Shown: positions 25,332-32,630 of the stretch, one piece after another | Position numbering within the stretch: position 1 is the stretch's first letter | Layout of the letters: every line of letters starts with the position of its first letter | Source: PVC group bacterium | Lineage (GTDB): Bacteria; Verrucomicrobiota; Kiritimatiellia; CAIKKV01; CAITUY01 | NCBI GenBank assembly: GCA_945870225.1 | Contig: CAMBRF010000023.1 | Location: 1-43,226, forward strand | DNA: 43,226 bases | Reading direction: 5' to 3' | Notes under the pieces: model-generated | Told to the model about the DNA's origin: nothing | What the model saw: the letters and a program-made list of their open reading frames with translations, nothing else | The model's database searches: none | Translations under genes and position numbers: made by a program

Positions 25332-26267
25332 CTAAACTTTGAACAATGACGATACCGACTGGTTGTCGTGGATGCGCAGAACCGCTTCCCCCAGTAATCC
25401 CGAGACCGACAAAACCTTGATCGGCGCTCCGCTCGCCATGGCCGATTCCCGTAACGGCACGGTATCGGTCACCACAAGTTCCTTGATCTCCGAATTCTTC
25501 AGCCGTTCAAACCCGAGATCCGTCAACACCGCATGCGTCACGGCGGCATAAATATTTTCAGCCCCGTTCTGCTTGAGGATACGGGCTGCCGTGGTCAACG
25601 TTCCGGCGGTGGTCACCAAGTCATCCACCAGCACGCAGTTGCAGCCCTTCACATCGCCCACCATCGTCAGGGCTTCCACCTCCGTCGGACCTTTGCGCTG
25701 CTTGGCCACCAAGGCCAAACCGGCGTGAAGGATCTCGGAATAGGCATGCGCCATTTTAAGGCCACCGGTGTCCGGCGAAACCACGACGAGATTCGGAAGG
25801 TTCTTGTCCTGAAGATATTTCACCAACACGGGCGAGGAATACAAATGGTCCACCGGGATATCAAAGAAACCCTGCAACTGCTGGGCGTGAAAATCAACGG
25901 TCAATAACCGGTTGGTTCCCGCCGCCACCAGGAGATTGGCCACCAGTTTGGCGGTAATCGGAACCCGCGGCTGATCCTTGCGATCCTGCCGTGCATATCC
26001 ATAGAATGGCAGCACCGCCGTAATGCGCGCGGCCGAGGCTCGCCGCATGGCGTCTATCATGATCAGGAGTTCCATCAGGTTTTCGTTCGCCGGATTACTG
26101 GTGGACTGGACCACAAAAACATCCTTGCCCCGGACGTTCTCCAGAATTTTAACCCAGGTCTCCCCGTCCGGGAAACGGCTGACCTGCGCCTTACCCAGGG
26201 GAATCCCCAGATAGTCAGCCATGCTCTGCGCCAGCAACGGATTGGCAGTCCCTGTAAAAATCTTCAT
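25332..26267 (-). CDS. prs: Ribose-phosphate pyrophosphokinase
   Basis: The ATG at 26267 (GGAG just upstream) gives 311 residues beginning MKIFTGTANPLLAQSMADYL, the normal PRPP synthetase start. It makes PRPP from ribose 5-phosphate and ATP for nucleotide, His and Trp synthesis. The signatures are FPDGETWVKI, YARQDRKDQPR, the TVDFHAQQLQGFF flexible-loop region and the PRPP-binding loop VLVDDLVTTAGTL. hisG and purN in the same window consume its product. It follows tRNA-Gln by 35 bp, and a T7 tract immediately after the tRNA CCA may reduce readthrough into it. Confidence 0.97.
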   Translation of the reverse strand: MKIFTGTANPLLAQSMADYLGIPLGKAQVSRFPDGETWVKILENVRGKDVFVVQSTSNPANENLMELLIMIDAMRRASAARITAVLPFYGYARQDRKDQPRVPITAKLVANLLVAAGTNRLLTVDFHAQQLQGFFDIPVDHLYSSPVLVKYLQDKNLPNLVVVSPDTGGLKMAHAYSEILHAGLALVAKQRKGPTEVEALTMVGDVKGCNCVLVDDLVTTAGTLTTAARILKQNGAENIYAAVTHAVLTDLGFERLKNSEIKELVVTDTVPLRESAMASGAPIKVLSVSGLLGEAVLRIHDNQSVSSLFKV

Positions 26268-26302
26268 ACGTCTCCGTGTCGACTCCACCAAAACAAAAAA
26301 AT

Positions 26303-26376
26303 TGGTTGCCCGACTAGGACTCGAACCTAGACTCTAGCCTCCAAAGGGCCGTGTGCTACCATTACACCATCGGGCA
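26303..26376 (-). tRNA. tRNA-Gln (anticodon TTG), overlaps the end of ispE
   Basis: The minus strand folds with acceptor TGCCCGA/TCGGGCA, D-arm GTGT...GCAC, anticodon loop CTTTGGA giving TTG (Gln), T-arm CTAGG-TTCGAGT-CCTAG, discriminator A and encoded CCA. The U1-A72 pair is typical of tRNA-Gln. The outer anticodon-stem pair is a C-A mismatch. The 5' 50 bases are also the last 16 codons plus stop of ispE in the same orientation. A T7 tract directly follows CCA, then prs begins. Confidence 0.93.
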
Positions 26377-27280
26377 ACACTTGTGCCACGCGCGCCCACA
26401 ACCATGGACCCGCGTCGCGTCGTACCTTTTCCTCGATAGCCAGGGCCTGGTCAAGACCTGCAGCCATAGCAAAAACTGAAGCCCCGCTGCCCGATAACAA
26501 TACCCCTAGCGCCCCCGCCGCCTTAAGCTTGTCAGCCACGATCTTAAGCAACGGATATTTCGCAAATACCGTTGCTTCGAGCGAGTTATGCAAGCTGAAG
26601 GACGCGAGCCCGACATCTCCTCTTTCCAGCGCAAAGGCGGCATTTCTAAAGGTTTCTTCAGATGAAGTCAACCCTGTTCTGAAACGGGCATAAACATCGC
26701 GGGTGGCCACGCTGAAACCGGGATTGACAATCACCAGCCACCAGGCCGTCCCGGCCGGCCATCGGCAGGCCACCGGGCTGACCCGTTCCCCCCTCCCTTC
26801 CATGCAGACCGCCCGGCCGTAGACCATTGCCGGGATATCGCTCCCCAATCTGGCCCCCAGTTCCATCAGGCGTTCCACCGGCAGCCCGGTCTTCCAAAGC
26901 CGGTTTAACCCCACCAGCGTGGCGGCGGCGTCAGCGCTGCCGCCGCCCAGCCCACCTCCCACGGGAATGTACTTGCGGATGTGAATGCTGACCCCGCCAG
27001 GAAAAGCCGTGGCTTCCCGCAAGAGCAAGGCGGCACGTGCGGCCAGATTGTGCGCCGGCTCGGGCAAAACGTCATGACTGCCCGCCGGAAGCCCTTCACC
27101 CTGACACCAGACATCAATCCCCTCTTCCCGGTTTTCCAGAACCAGTTCGTCGGCAAGGGATATCGGCACGACCAGACTACGCAGGTCATGATACCCGTCC
27201 GCCCGCTTGCCCAGGATATCGAGGAAGAGGTTGACCTTCGCCGGTGCCGCGATCGAAATGCCATTGCCGCCCGTTTTCAT
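26327..27280 (-). CDS. ispE: 4-diphosphocytidyl-2-C-methyl-D-erythritol kinase
   Basis: 317 residues from the ATG at 27280; a TTG at 27298 is an alternative and neither has a good Shine-Dalgarno. It phosphorylates CDP-methylerythritol in the MEP isoprenoid pathway. GHMP-kinase motifs are present: APAKVNLFLDILGKRADGYHDL at the N-terminus, the ATP loop PVGGGLGGGSADAAATL, GSDIPA, and LLSGSGASVFAM. After the usual C-terminal end (about WARVAQVL) the frame continues for PDGVMVAHGPLEARV, entirely encoded by the tRNA-Gln gene, and stops inside it. ispE-prs-rplY-pth is a common order. Confidence 0.93.
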   Translation of the reverse strand: MKTGGNGISIAAPAKVNLFLDILGKRADGYHDLRSLVVPISLADELVLENREEGIDVWCQGEGLPAGSHDVLPEPAHNLAARAALLLREATAFPGGVSIHIRKYIPVGGGLGGGSADAAATLVGLNRLWKTGLPVERLMELGARLGSDIPAMVYGRAVCMEGRGERVSPVACRWPAGTAWWLVIVNPGFSVATRDVYARFRTGLTSSEETFRNAAFALERGDVGLASFSLHNSLEATVFAKYPLLKIVADKLKAAGALGVLLSGSGASVFAMAAGLDQALAIEEKVRRDAGPWLWARVAQVLPDGVMVAHGPLEARV

Positions 27281-27290
27281 GGCGGGCGGA

Positions 27291-27317
27291 GTTATCAAAC
27301 ACTTTTCCCCATGTCAA
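27291..27317 (-). promoter_or_regulatory. possible ispE promoter, near-leaderless
   Basis: On the minus strand TTGACA (27317-27312), a perfect -35, is followed 15 bases later by GATAAC (27296-27291), a four-of-six -10. If used, transcription would start only a few bases before the ATG at 27280, so the mRNA would be nearly leaderless. This fits the lack of a Shine-Dalgarno. The spacing is short, so confidence is low. Confidence 0.3.
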
Positions 27318-27407
27318 GCGCTGGACTCCGCAACCGGCCGGGACCGTTCGTGCAGGGGCCAATCTGGTGACGTTTTCCGGCGTTCCGGGTTTGATCCATG
27401 GTTGAGA

Positions 27408-27436
27408 TTGTCAAGCCGGGTTCTTTCCGTTATCAT
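27408..27436 (+). promoter_or_regulatory. sigma-70-type promoter for pgsA
   Basis: TTGTCA (27408-27413), 17-bp spacer, TATCAT (27431-27436). Both hexamers match consensus at five of six positions. The predicted start of transcription near 27443 leaves a short leader containing GGAG eight bases before the ATG at 27464. This is the clearest promoter seen in the window. Confidence 0.68.
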
Positions 27437-27463
27437 GGTTGTTCAAAGACCGGAGAACAGCTG

Positions 27464-28084
27464 ATGCACATTTTGTGGACCGCCAACCTGACCCTCGCCA
27501 ATCGGATTACCATCGGGCGACTGCTGCTCATCCCTGTGTTCATCCTGCTCACCCTCTACTACATGGCCAGTGTCGGGAATCACCAGCCCAACGAATGGCT
27601 GCGGTGGAGCGCCTTGATGGTATTCGTCATCACCTGCCTGACGGATGCCCTGGACGGTTATTTCGCCCGCTCCCGCAACGAGCGGACCCGGTTGGGCACC
27701 CTGCTGGACCCTCTCGCCGACAAGTCCCTTCTCCTTTCGGCGCTGATCCTGCTGACCGGCCCCTGGGGGCGGTGCTTCGACCCGCATCTTCCCGTCTGGT
27801 ACGTCCTCCTGGTGATCAGTCGCGATGTTTTCCTCATCGCCGGAGCAATTTTCATTCATCTGGTGGTGGGCCACACCGACGTACGGCCGCGCGCGGCCGG
27901 AAAAATGGCCACGTTCTTCCAGATGGGGCTCATTATCTGGGTGCTGGGCCAGGGCCCGGCCCAGGGCTTCCCCTGGGTACTCGGCGCCGCCGCCACCTGC
28001 ACCTTGATTTCAGCTCTCCAGTATATCGCCGACGGCATCCGCCAACTTGAAAAAGCACACCTCCATGACCACCCACACACCTGA
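27464..28084 (+). CDS. pgsA: CDP-diacylglycerol-glycerol-3-phosphate 3-phosphatidyltransferase
   Basis: 206 residues from the ATG with GGAG eight bases upstream. It is an integral membrane enzyme making phosphatidylglycerol phosphate from CDP-diacylglycerol. The CDP-alcohol phosphotransferase signature D-G-x2-A-R-x8-G-x3-D-x3-D is complete: D64, G65, A68, R69, G78, D82, D86, with D61 ahead of it. ANLTLANRITIGRLLLIPVF at the N-terminus is typical of PgsA. About five or six membrane helices are present. It overlaps the following der gene by 20 bases. A cardiolipin- or inositol-type CDP-alcohol transferase is less likely. Confidence 0.88.
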   Translation: MHILWTANLTLANRITIGRLLLIPVFILLTLYYMASVGNHQPNEWLRWSALMVFVITCLTDALDGYFARSRNERTRLGTLLDPLADKSLLLSALILLTGPWGRCFDPHLPVWYVLLVISRDVFLIAGAIFIHLVVGHTDVRPRAAGKMATFFQMGLIIWVLGQGPAQGFPWVLGAAATCTLISALQYIADGIRQLEKAHLHDHPHT

Positions 28085-29477
28085 ACCCCATCCTGCTCCC
28101 TCACGTCCCGTTGTCGCAATCGTCGGCCGCCCCAACGTGGGCAAATCGGCGCTCTTTAACCGCATTCTCGGCCGGCGCCTGGCGATCGTGCATCAGGAAT
28201 GCGGTGTCACACGCGACCGCCTGATCGCCCATGCGGAATTCAACGGCAAGTCATTCGAGCTCGTGGATACCGGTGGATTGAGCGAGTTTGATCGCGCCAT
28301 CACACCCAATCTTCTTGATGCGGAAACCCGCCGCCAATCAGAGGTTGCCATTGAGGACGCCTCGGTGGCGATCCTGGTGGTGGATGTGGAATCCGGCGTG
28401 GTCCCATTGGATGAGGAAGTGGCGCGCCTGATGCACCGGAAGGGCATTCGGACCGTTGTCGCCATCAATAAGTGCGACAACCCCGACCGGGATACCCAGA
28501 CCGCACCCTTCGAACGCCTGGGTTTCCCGGTCTTCGGTGTATCAGCGTTGCACAACCGCGGCGTGGCGGAAATGATGGATGAGGTATGCGCCCCGCTGCC
28601 GGCCGCCAGCCCCCTCGTTACACCACCCGTGCTCAAAGTCACGGTCGTGGGCCGTCCCAATGTCGGCAAGTCATCCTTTATCAACCGAATCATCCGCCGC
28701 GAGCGGGTGATCGTCTCCGCCATCCCGGGAACCACGCGCGACAGCATTGATATCCCCTTCTCCGTCGGCAGCGGCCCGACCGCCCGGAATTACCTTCTCA
28801 CCGACACCGCCGGAATGCGGCGGCTGGGCAAGGTTGACTCGGCGGTCGAAAAGTACAGCGTGTTCCGCGCCGAGCACAGCATCCAACGCGCCGACGTCGT
28901 CATCCTCATGCTCGATGCCACCCAGGGCCCCACCGCTCATGACAAGACCATCGCCAACGCCGTCATCGCCGAACAAAAGGGTTGCGTGGTGGTCGTCAAC
29001 AAGTGGGATCTCATGACGCACTCGACCCAAACCAAGTACCGCGCCGCCCTGGCACGCGTCGTCCCCTTCTTGAGTTGGGTCCCCATCGTCTTCGTTTCGG
29101 CCAAGGATGGCTATAACATGCGGCAGTGCCTCGAGACCATCGACCTTGTGGCCTCGCACATCCAGACGCAACTTCCCACCGGGATTTTAAACCGGACCAT
29201 CATGCACGCCTTCGAACGGGTCCAACCCCCCATGCTGAAGGGCAAGCGCTTCAAGATCTATTACGCCACCCAACTCCAAGCCAATCCCATCCGGCTCGGA
29301 TTGTTTGTGAATGACCCCGCCCGCCTGACAGACACCTACAGCGAGTACCTGATCCACGCCCTGCGGCGTCAGTTCGCACTGGAGGGCGCACCCATCCAGT
29401 TTATCCTCAAGGAACGGCCCCGGGGCGAGTTTATGCCGAAAGCCGCACCCCGCCGCCATAGCCGTCGCAAGGAATAG
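28065..29477 (+). CDS. der: Ribosome-assembly GTPase Der (EngA)
   Basis: 470 residues from ATG 28065; a TTG at 28047 is an alternative, and neither has a clear ribosome-binding site, so translation may be coupled to pgsA. Two tandem Era-like GTPase domains are present. The first has P-loop GRPNVGKS, then DTGG and NKCD; the second has GRPNVGKS, DTAGM and NKWD. A C-terminal KH-like domain follows (KRFKIYYATQLQANP, PIQFILKERPRG), with a basic end. Der acts in 50S subunit maturation. Confidence 0.96.
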   Translation: MTTHTPEPHPAPSRPVVAIVGRPNVGKSALFNRILGRRLAIVHQECGVTRDRLIAHAEFNGKSFELVDTGGLSEFDRAITPNLLDAETRRQSEVAIEDASVAILVVDVESGVVPLDEEVARLMHRKGIRTVVAINKCDNPDRDTQTAPFERLGFPVFGVSALHNRGVAEMMDEVCAPLPAASPLVTPPVLKVTVVGRPNVGKSSFINRIIRRERVIVSAIPGTTRDSIDIPFSVGSGPTARNYLLTDTAGMRRLGKVDSAVEKYSVFRAEHSIQRADVVILMLDATQGPTAHDKTIANAVIAEQKGCVVVVNKWDLMTHSTQTKYRAALARVVPFLSWVPIVFVSAKDGYNMRQCLETIDLVASHIQTQLPTGILNRTIMHAFERVQPPMLKGKRFKIYYATQLQANPIRLGLFVNDPARLTDTYSEYLIHALRRQFALEGAPIQFILKERPRGEFMPKAAPRRHSRRKE

Positions 29478-29620
29478 TCCCCCTTTCCCCAAGGAAATGC
29501 GGGCTATCCAGTATTTTTCAGTCGTAATGTTTTTATTATAAAGGCGTTACAACTCGTTCATCATCTTCTACCTACGACAACCCAAAAAACATAAAAATTT
29601 TCATCATTTCTTCTTGTTCA

Positions 29621-29638
29621 ACCACTACAGGTAGTGGT
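29621..29638 (+). promoter_or_regulatory. perfect dyad upstream of nrdJ, NrdR-box-like
   Basis: ACCACTAC-AG-GTAGTGGT is an uninterrupted 8-bp inverted repeat with a 2-base centre. Its inner CACTA...TAGTG matches the outer conserved parts of the known NrdR box (acaCwAtATaTwGtgt). NrdR sites usually come as two boxes 31-32 bp apart; only a weak AT-rich dyad (ACATAAAAATTTTCAT) lies about 32-33 bp upstream. The assignment is inferred from similarity and from the ribonucleotide reductase gene downstream. Confidence 0.5.
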
Positions 29639-29654
29639 AACTCTCGTTTGTTAG

Positions 29655-29682
29655 GCGGTATTGCCCCCATATTTTGTACCGC
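29655..29682 (+). promoter_or_regulatory. hairpin in nrdJ leader
   Basis: GCGGTA (29655-29660) pairs with TACCGC (29677-29682) across a 16-base loop; a flanking G-U pair extends the stem to seven. It lies between the dyad at 29621 and the terminator-like hairpin at 29687. It may be part of a folded leader, but no named riboswitch was recognised. Confidence 0.4.
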
Positions 29683-29686
29683 TATC

Positions 29687-29710
29687 TGACGCGTTCCTGC
29701 GTCATTTTTT
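29687..29710 (+). terminator. intrinsic terminator-like hairpin just before nrdJ
   Basis: TGACGC, a 6-base loop GTTCCT, GCGTCA, then six T residues (29705-29710). It is only 34 bases before the preferred nrdJ start at 29745 (13 before the alternative ATG at 29724). That leaves no room for a separate promoter after it, so it must lie in the nrdJ leader. It is therefore better read as an attenuator than merely as the end of der. The stem is short, so strength is uncertain. Confidence 0.6.
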
Positions 29711-29744
29711 GTTGTAAGGATCGATGAAGCAAGGAGTTAATGCA

Positions 29745-32618
29745 ATGCCTGAGATGACCCAAGCGACCGAGACTGTGAAGAAATCCGCCTCCGCCGCCAA
29801 CCCTACCCGCCGCCCGTCCAAACGTCAGTCCGCTTCCGGTAAAGGCCTCACTGTTGACCGCGTATTCACCCAGAAGGGCAGCGGCCCTTTCGACGGGATC
29901 GAGTGGGACAAACGCAAGGCCTCCATCACCGACGACAAAGGCACCGTGATCTTCGTCCAGGAGAATATCGAAGTTCCGAAATCCTGGTCCATGCTGGCCA
30001 CCAACATTGTCGCCTCAAAGTATTTCTATGGGGGAGCCCAATGCAAGGAGCGGGAGACCTCCGTCAAGCAGCTCGTGCATCGCGTGGCGCGCACCATCGC
30101 CGACTGGGGCCGTCAGGAAGGTTATTTCGCCACGGAGGAGGCCGCCGAGAACTTCTATGCCGAACTGGCCTGGTTGTGCATCAACCAATACGGTTCTTTC
30201 AACAGCCCGGTCTGGTTCAACGTGGGACTGCATCACGCCTACGGCGTTACGTCCGACAGCCGTTCCAGCTACTTCTGGAATTCCGAAACCCAGCGGATCG
30301 AAATGTCCCGTGACAGCTACAAACACCCCCAAGCCTCCGCCTGCTTCATTCAGTCCGTGAAGGATACCATGGAAGATATCATGCGCCTGGCGGGCACCGA
30401 GGCCATGTTGTTCAAATATGGATCCGGAACGGGCACCGACCTGAGTTCCTTGCGCAGCAGCCGTGAGAGACTCTCCGGCGGCGGGACACCCTCCGGCCCC
30501 CTGAGTTTCATGCGGGTCTTCGACCAGGTGGCGGCCGTCATCAAGTCGGGCGGTAAAACACGCCGCGCCGCCAAGATGCAAAGCCTGAAGGTGACCCACC
30601 CGGATATCGTCGACTTCATCACGTGCAAGACCAATGAAGAGAAGAAGGCCTGGGCACTGATCGCCCAGGGGTACGACGGCTCGTTCGGTGGCGAAGCCTA
30701 CTCCTCGGTCATGTTCCAGAACGCCAACCTCTCCGTCCGGCTGACCGATGACTTCATGAAGGCCGTGGAGAACGACGGGGAATGGCAGACCCGGGCCATC
30801 ACCACCGATGAAGTGGTTGAAACCCACCGCGCCCGCGACCTGATGCGGATGATCGCCGAGGGAACGCATCTCTGCGGCGACCCCGGCGTGCAATACGACA
30901 CCCACATCAACCGCTGGCACACCTGCATCAATAGCGGCCGGATCAACGCCAGCAACCCTTGTTCCGAATACATGTTCATCGACGACAGCGCCTGCAACCT
31001 GGCGTCATTGAACCTGATGAAGTTCACCAATGCCGACGGGATTCTGGATGTCGAGCGGTTCCGCAATGCCGTCAGGATCTTCATCATCGCGCAGGAAATC
31101 CTCGTCGACAGCGCCAGCTATCCCACCGAGGAAATTGCGACCAATTCCCATATTTTCCGCCCGCTGGGCCTGGGTTACGCGAATCTGGGCGCCTTGCTGC
31201 TGAGCCTGGGCCTGCCGTACGACAGCGACGATGGCCGCACGTTCGCGGCCGTGGTCACGGCGTTGATGACCGGGTGCGCGTACGCGACGTCTTCCGAAAT
31301 GGCCGCCGTTCGCGGCCCCTTTGATGAATTCGCCCGGAACCGCGACCCCATGCTCAAGGTCATGGCCATGCACACCGACGCCCTCCAGCATATCAACAGC
31401 GACCGCTGTCCCCCCGGCCTGCTTCAGGCCGCCATTGACGTCTGGGCGCATGTCCAGCGCAGCGGGGCCCGGCACGGCTTCCGCAACGCACAAGTCGCCT
31501 TGTTGGCCCCGACCGGCACCATCGGGTTCATGATGGACTGCGACACCACCGGCGTCGAACCGGATATCGCGCTTATCAAGTACAAACAGCTCGCCGGCGG
31601 CGGACTGATCAAGCTCGTCAACAACACCCTGGAGTCAGGACTCCGGCGGCTCGGCTACAATGGCGAGGTCGCGAGCATCATGAAATACGTCGACGAGCAG
31701 GAGACCATCGAGGGGGCCCCCCACCTCAAGGAGGAGCACCTGCCGGTCTTCGACTGCGCCTTCAAGCCCAAGAAGGGCACGCGCTGCATCTCCTACAAGG
31801 CGCATCTTCAGATGATGGCCGCCGTCCAGCCGTTTTTGTCCGGCGCCATCAGCAAGACCATCAACATGCCCAAGGAAGCACTGGTCGAGGATATCATCCA
31901 GGCCTATACCGACGGATGGAAAATGGGACTCAAGGCGGTGGCCATCTATCGCGACGGGTCGAAGCGCACCCAGCCGCTCAACACCAGCCGCGCAGGCCTC
32001 TCGACCGACGCGGTCAAGTCCTCGTCGAACGACGCGGCGGTTATTCCCGCCCGTCCGTTCCGCGCCCGGATGCCGGCCACGCGCCGTTCGATCACGCATA
32101 AGTTTGAAATTGCCGGACACGAGGGCTACATGACCGTCGGGCTGTATGAGGACGGCAAGCCGGGTGAACTTTTCATCACCATGGCCAAGGAAGGCAGCAC
32201 CGTGGGCGGCATCATGAATGCCTTCGGGACCGGGATTTCGCTGTGCCTGCAGTACGGCGTGCCCCTCCAGGCCCTCGTCGGAAAATTCTCCCACAGCCGC
32301 TTCGAGCCCAGCGGCTACACCAGTAACCCGGATATCCCCATCGCCAAATCCCTGGTGGATTATATCTTCCGCTGGCTGGATATCACCTTCCCCAACGGGT
32401 GTGTTCGGGACGAGATGAGCGCCCCCCGGGAGACGTCCGAGCAGGTCGCCGGCGCAACCCCGCCGGCGGCCCCTGAAGAGGGCAACCAGCGGGTGGATGA
32501 ACAATTCAAGGGGTTCCAGGAGGATGCCCCCGCCTGCGACCGCTGCGGCCACATCACCACCCGCAACGGAGCCTGCTACCGTTGCCACAACTGCGGCAAC
32601 TCCATGGGATGCTCGTAA
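29745..32618 (+). CDS. nrdJ: Adenosylcobalamin-dependent (class II) ribonucleotide reductase
   Basis: I prefer ATG 29745 because AAGGAG lies eight bases upstream; ATG 29724 in the same frame has AAGGA close by. The product is 957 residues. It reduces ribonucleotides to deoxyribonucleotides using B12, with or without oxygen. The N-terminus is basic and Ser/Thr-rich. Catalytic-domain motifs include ACFIQSVKDTMEDIM, GSGTGTDLSSLRSS, the NPCSE loop with N-x-C-x-E, and APTGTIGFMMDCDTTGVEPD. The C-terminal CDRCG...CYRCHNCGNSMGC is the Cys-rich end that re-reduces the active site and may bind zinc. No intein was seen. The structured leader suggests transcriptional control. Confidence 0.96.
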   Translation: MPEMTQATETVKKSASAANPTRRPSKRQSASGKGLTVDRVFTQKGSGPFDGIEWDKRKASITDDKGTVIFVQENIEVPKSWSMLATNIVASKYFYGGAQCKERETSVKQLVHRVARTIADWGRQEGYFATEEAAENFYAELAWLCINQYGSFNSPVWFNVGLHHAYGVTSDSRSSYFWNSETQRIEMSRDSYKHPQASACFIQSVKDTMEDIMRLAGTEAMLFKYGSGTGTDLSSLRSSRERLSGGGTPSGPLSFMRVFDQVAAVIKSGGKTRRAAKMQSLKVTHPDIVDFITCKTNEEKKAWALIAQGYDGSFGGEAYSSVMFQNANLSVRLTDDFMKAVENDGEWQTRAITTDEVVETHRARDLMRMIAEGTHLCGDPGVQYDTHINRWHTCINSGRINASNPCSEYMFIDDSACNLASLNLMKFTNADGILDVERFRNAVRIFIIAQEILVDSASYPTEEIATNSHIFRPLGLGYANLGALLLSLGLPYDSDDGRTFAAVVTALMTGCAYATSSEMAAVRGPFDEFARNRDPMLKVMAMHTDALQHINSDRCPPGLLQAAIDVWAHVQRSGARHGFRNAQVALLAPTGTIGFMMDCDTTGVEPDIALIKYKQLAGGGLIKLVNNTLESGLRRLGYNGEVASIMKYVDEQETIEGAPHLKEEHLPVFDCAFKPKKGTRCISYKAHLQMMAAVQPFLSGAISKTINMPKEALVEDIIQAYTDGWKMGLKAVAIYRDGSKRTQPLNTSRAGLSTDAVKSSSNDAAVIPARPFRARMPATRRSITHKFEIAGHEGYMTVGLYEDGKPGELFITMAKEGSTVGGIMNAFGTGISLCLQYGVPLQALVGKFSHSRFEPSGYTSNPDIPIAKSLVDYIFRWLDITFPNGCVRDEMSAPRETSEQVAGATPPAAPEEGNQRVDEQFKGFQEDAPACDRCGHITTRNGACYRCHNCGNSMGCS

Positions 32619-32630
32619 GCGCCGGACGCT

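Noticed and set aside
29478-29744. Cobalamin riboswitch before nrdJ
   Set aside because: Expected because the enzyme needs B12, but the conserved B12-box and core were not found; the leader is structured in another way.
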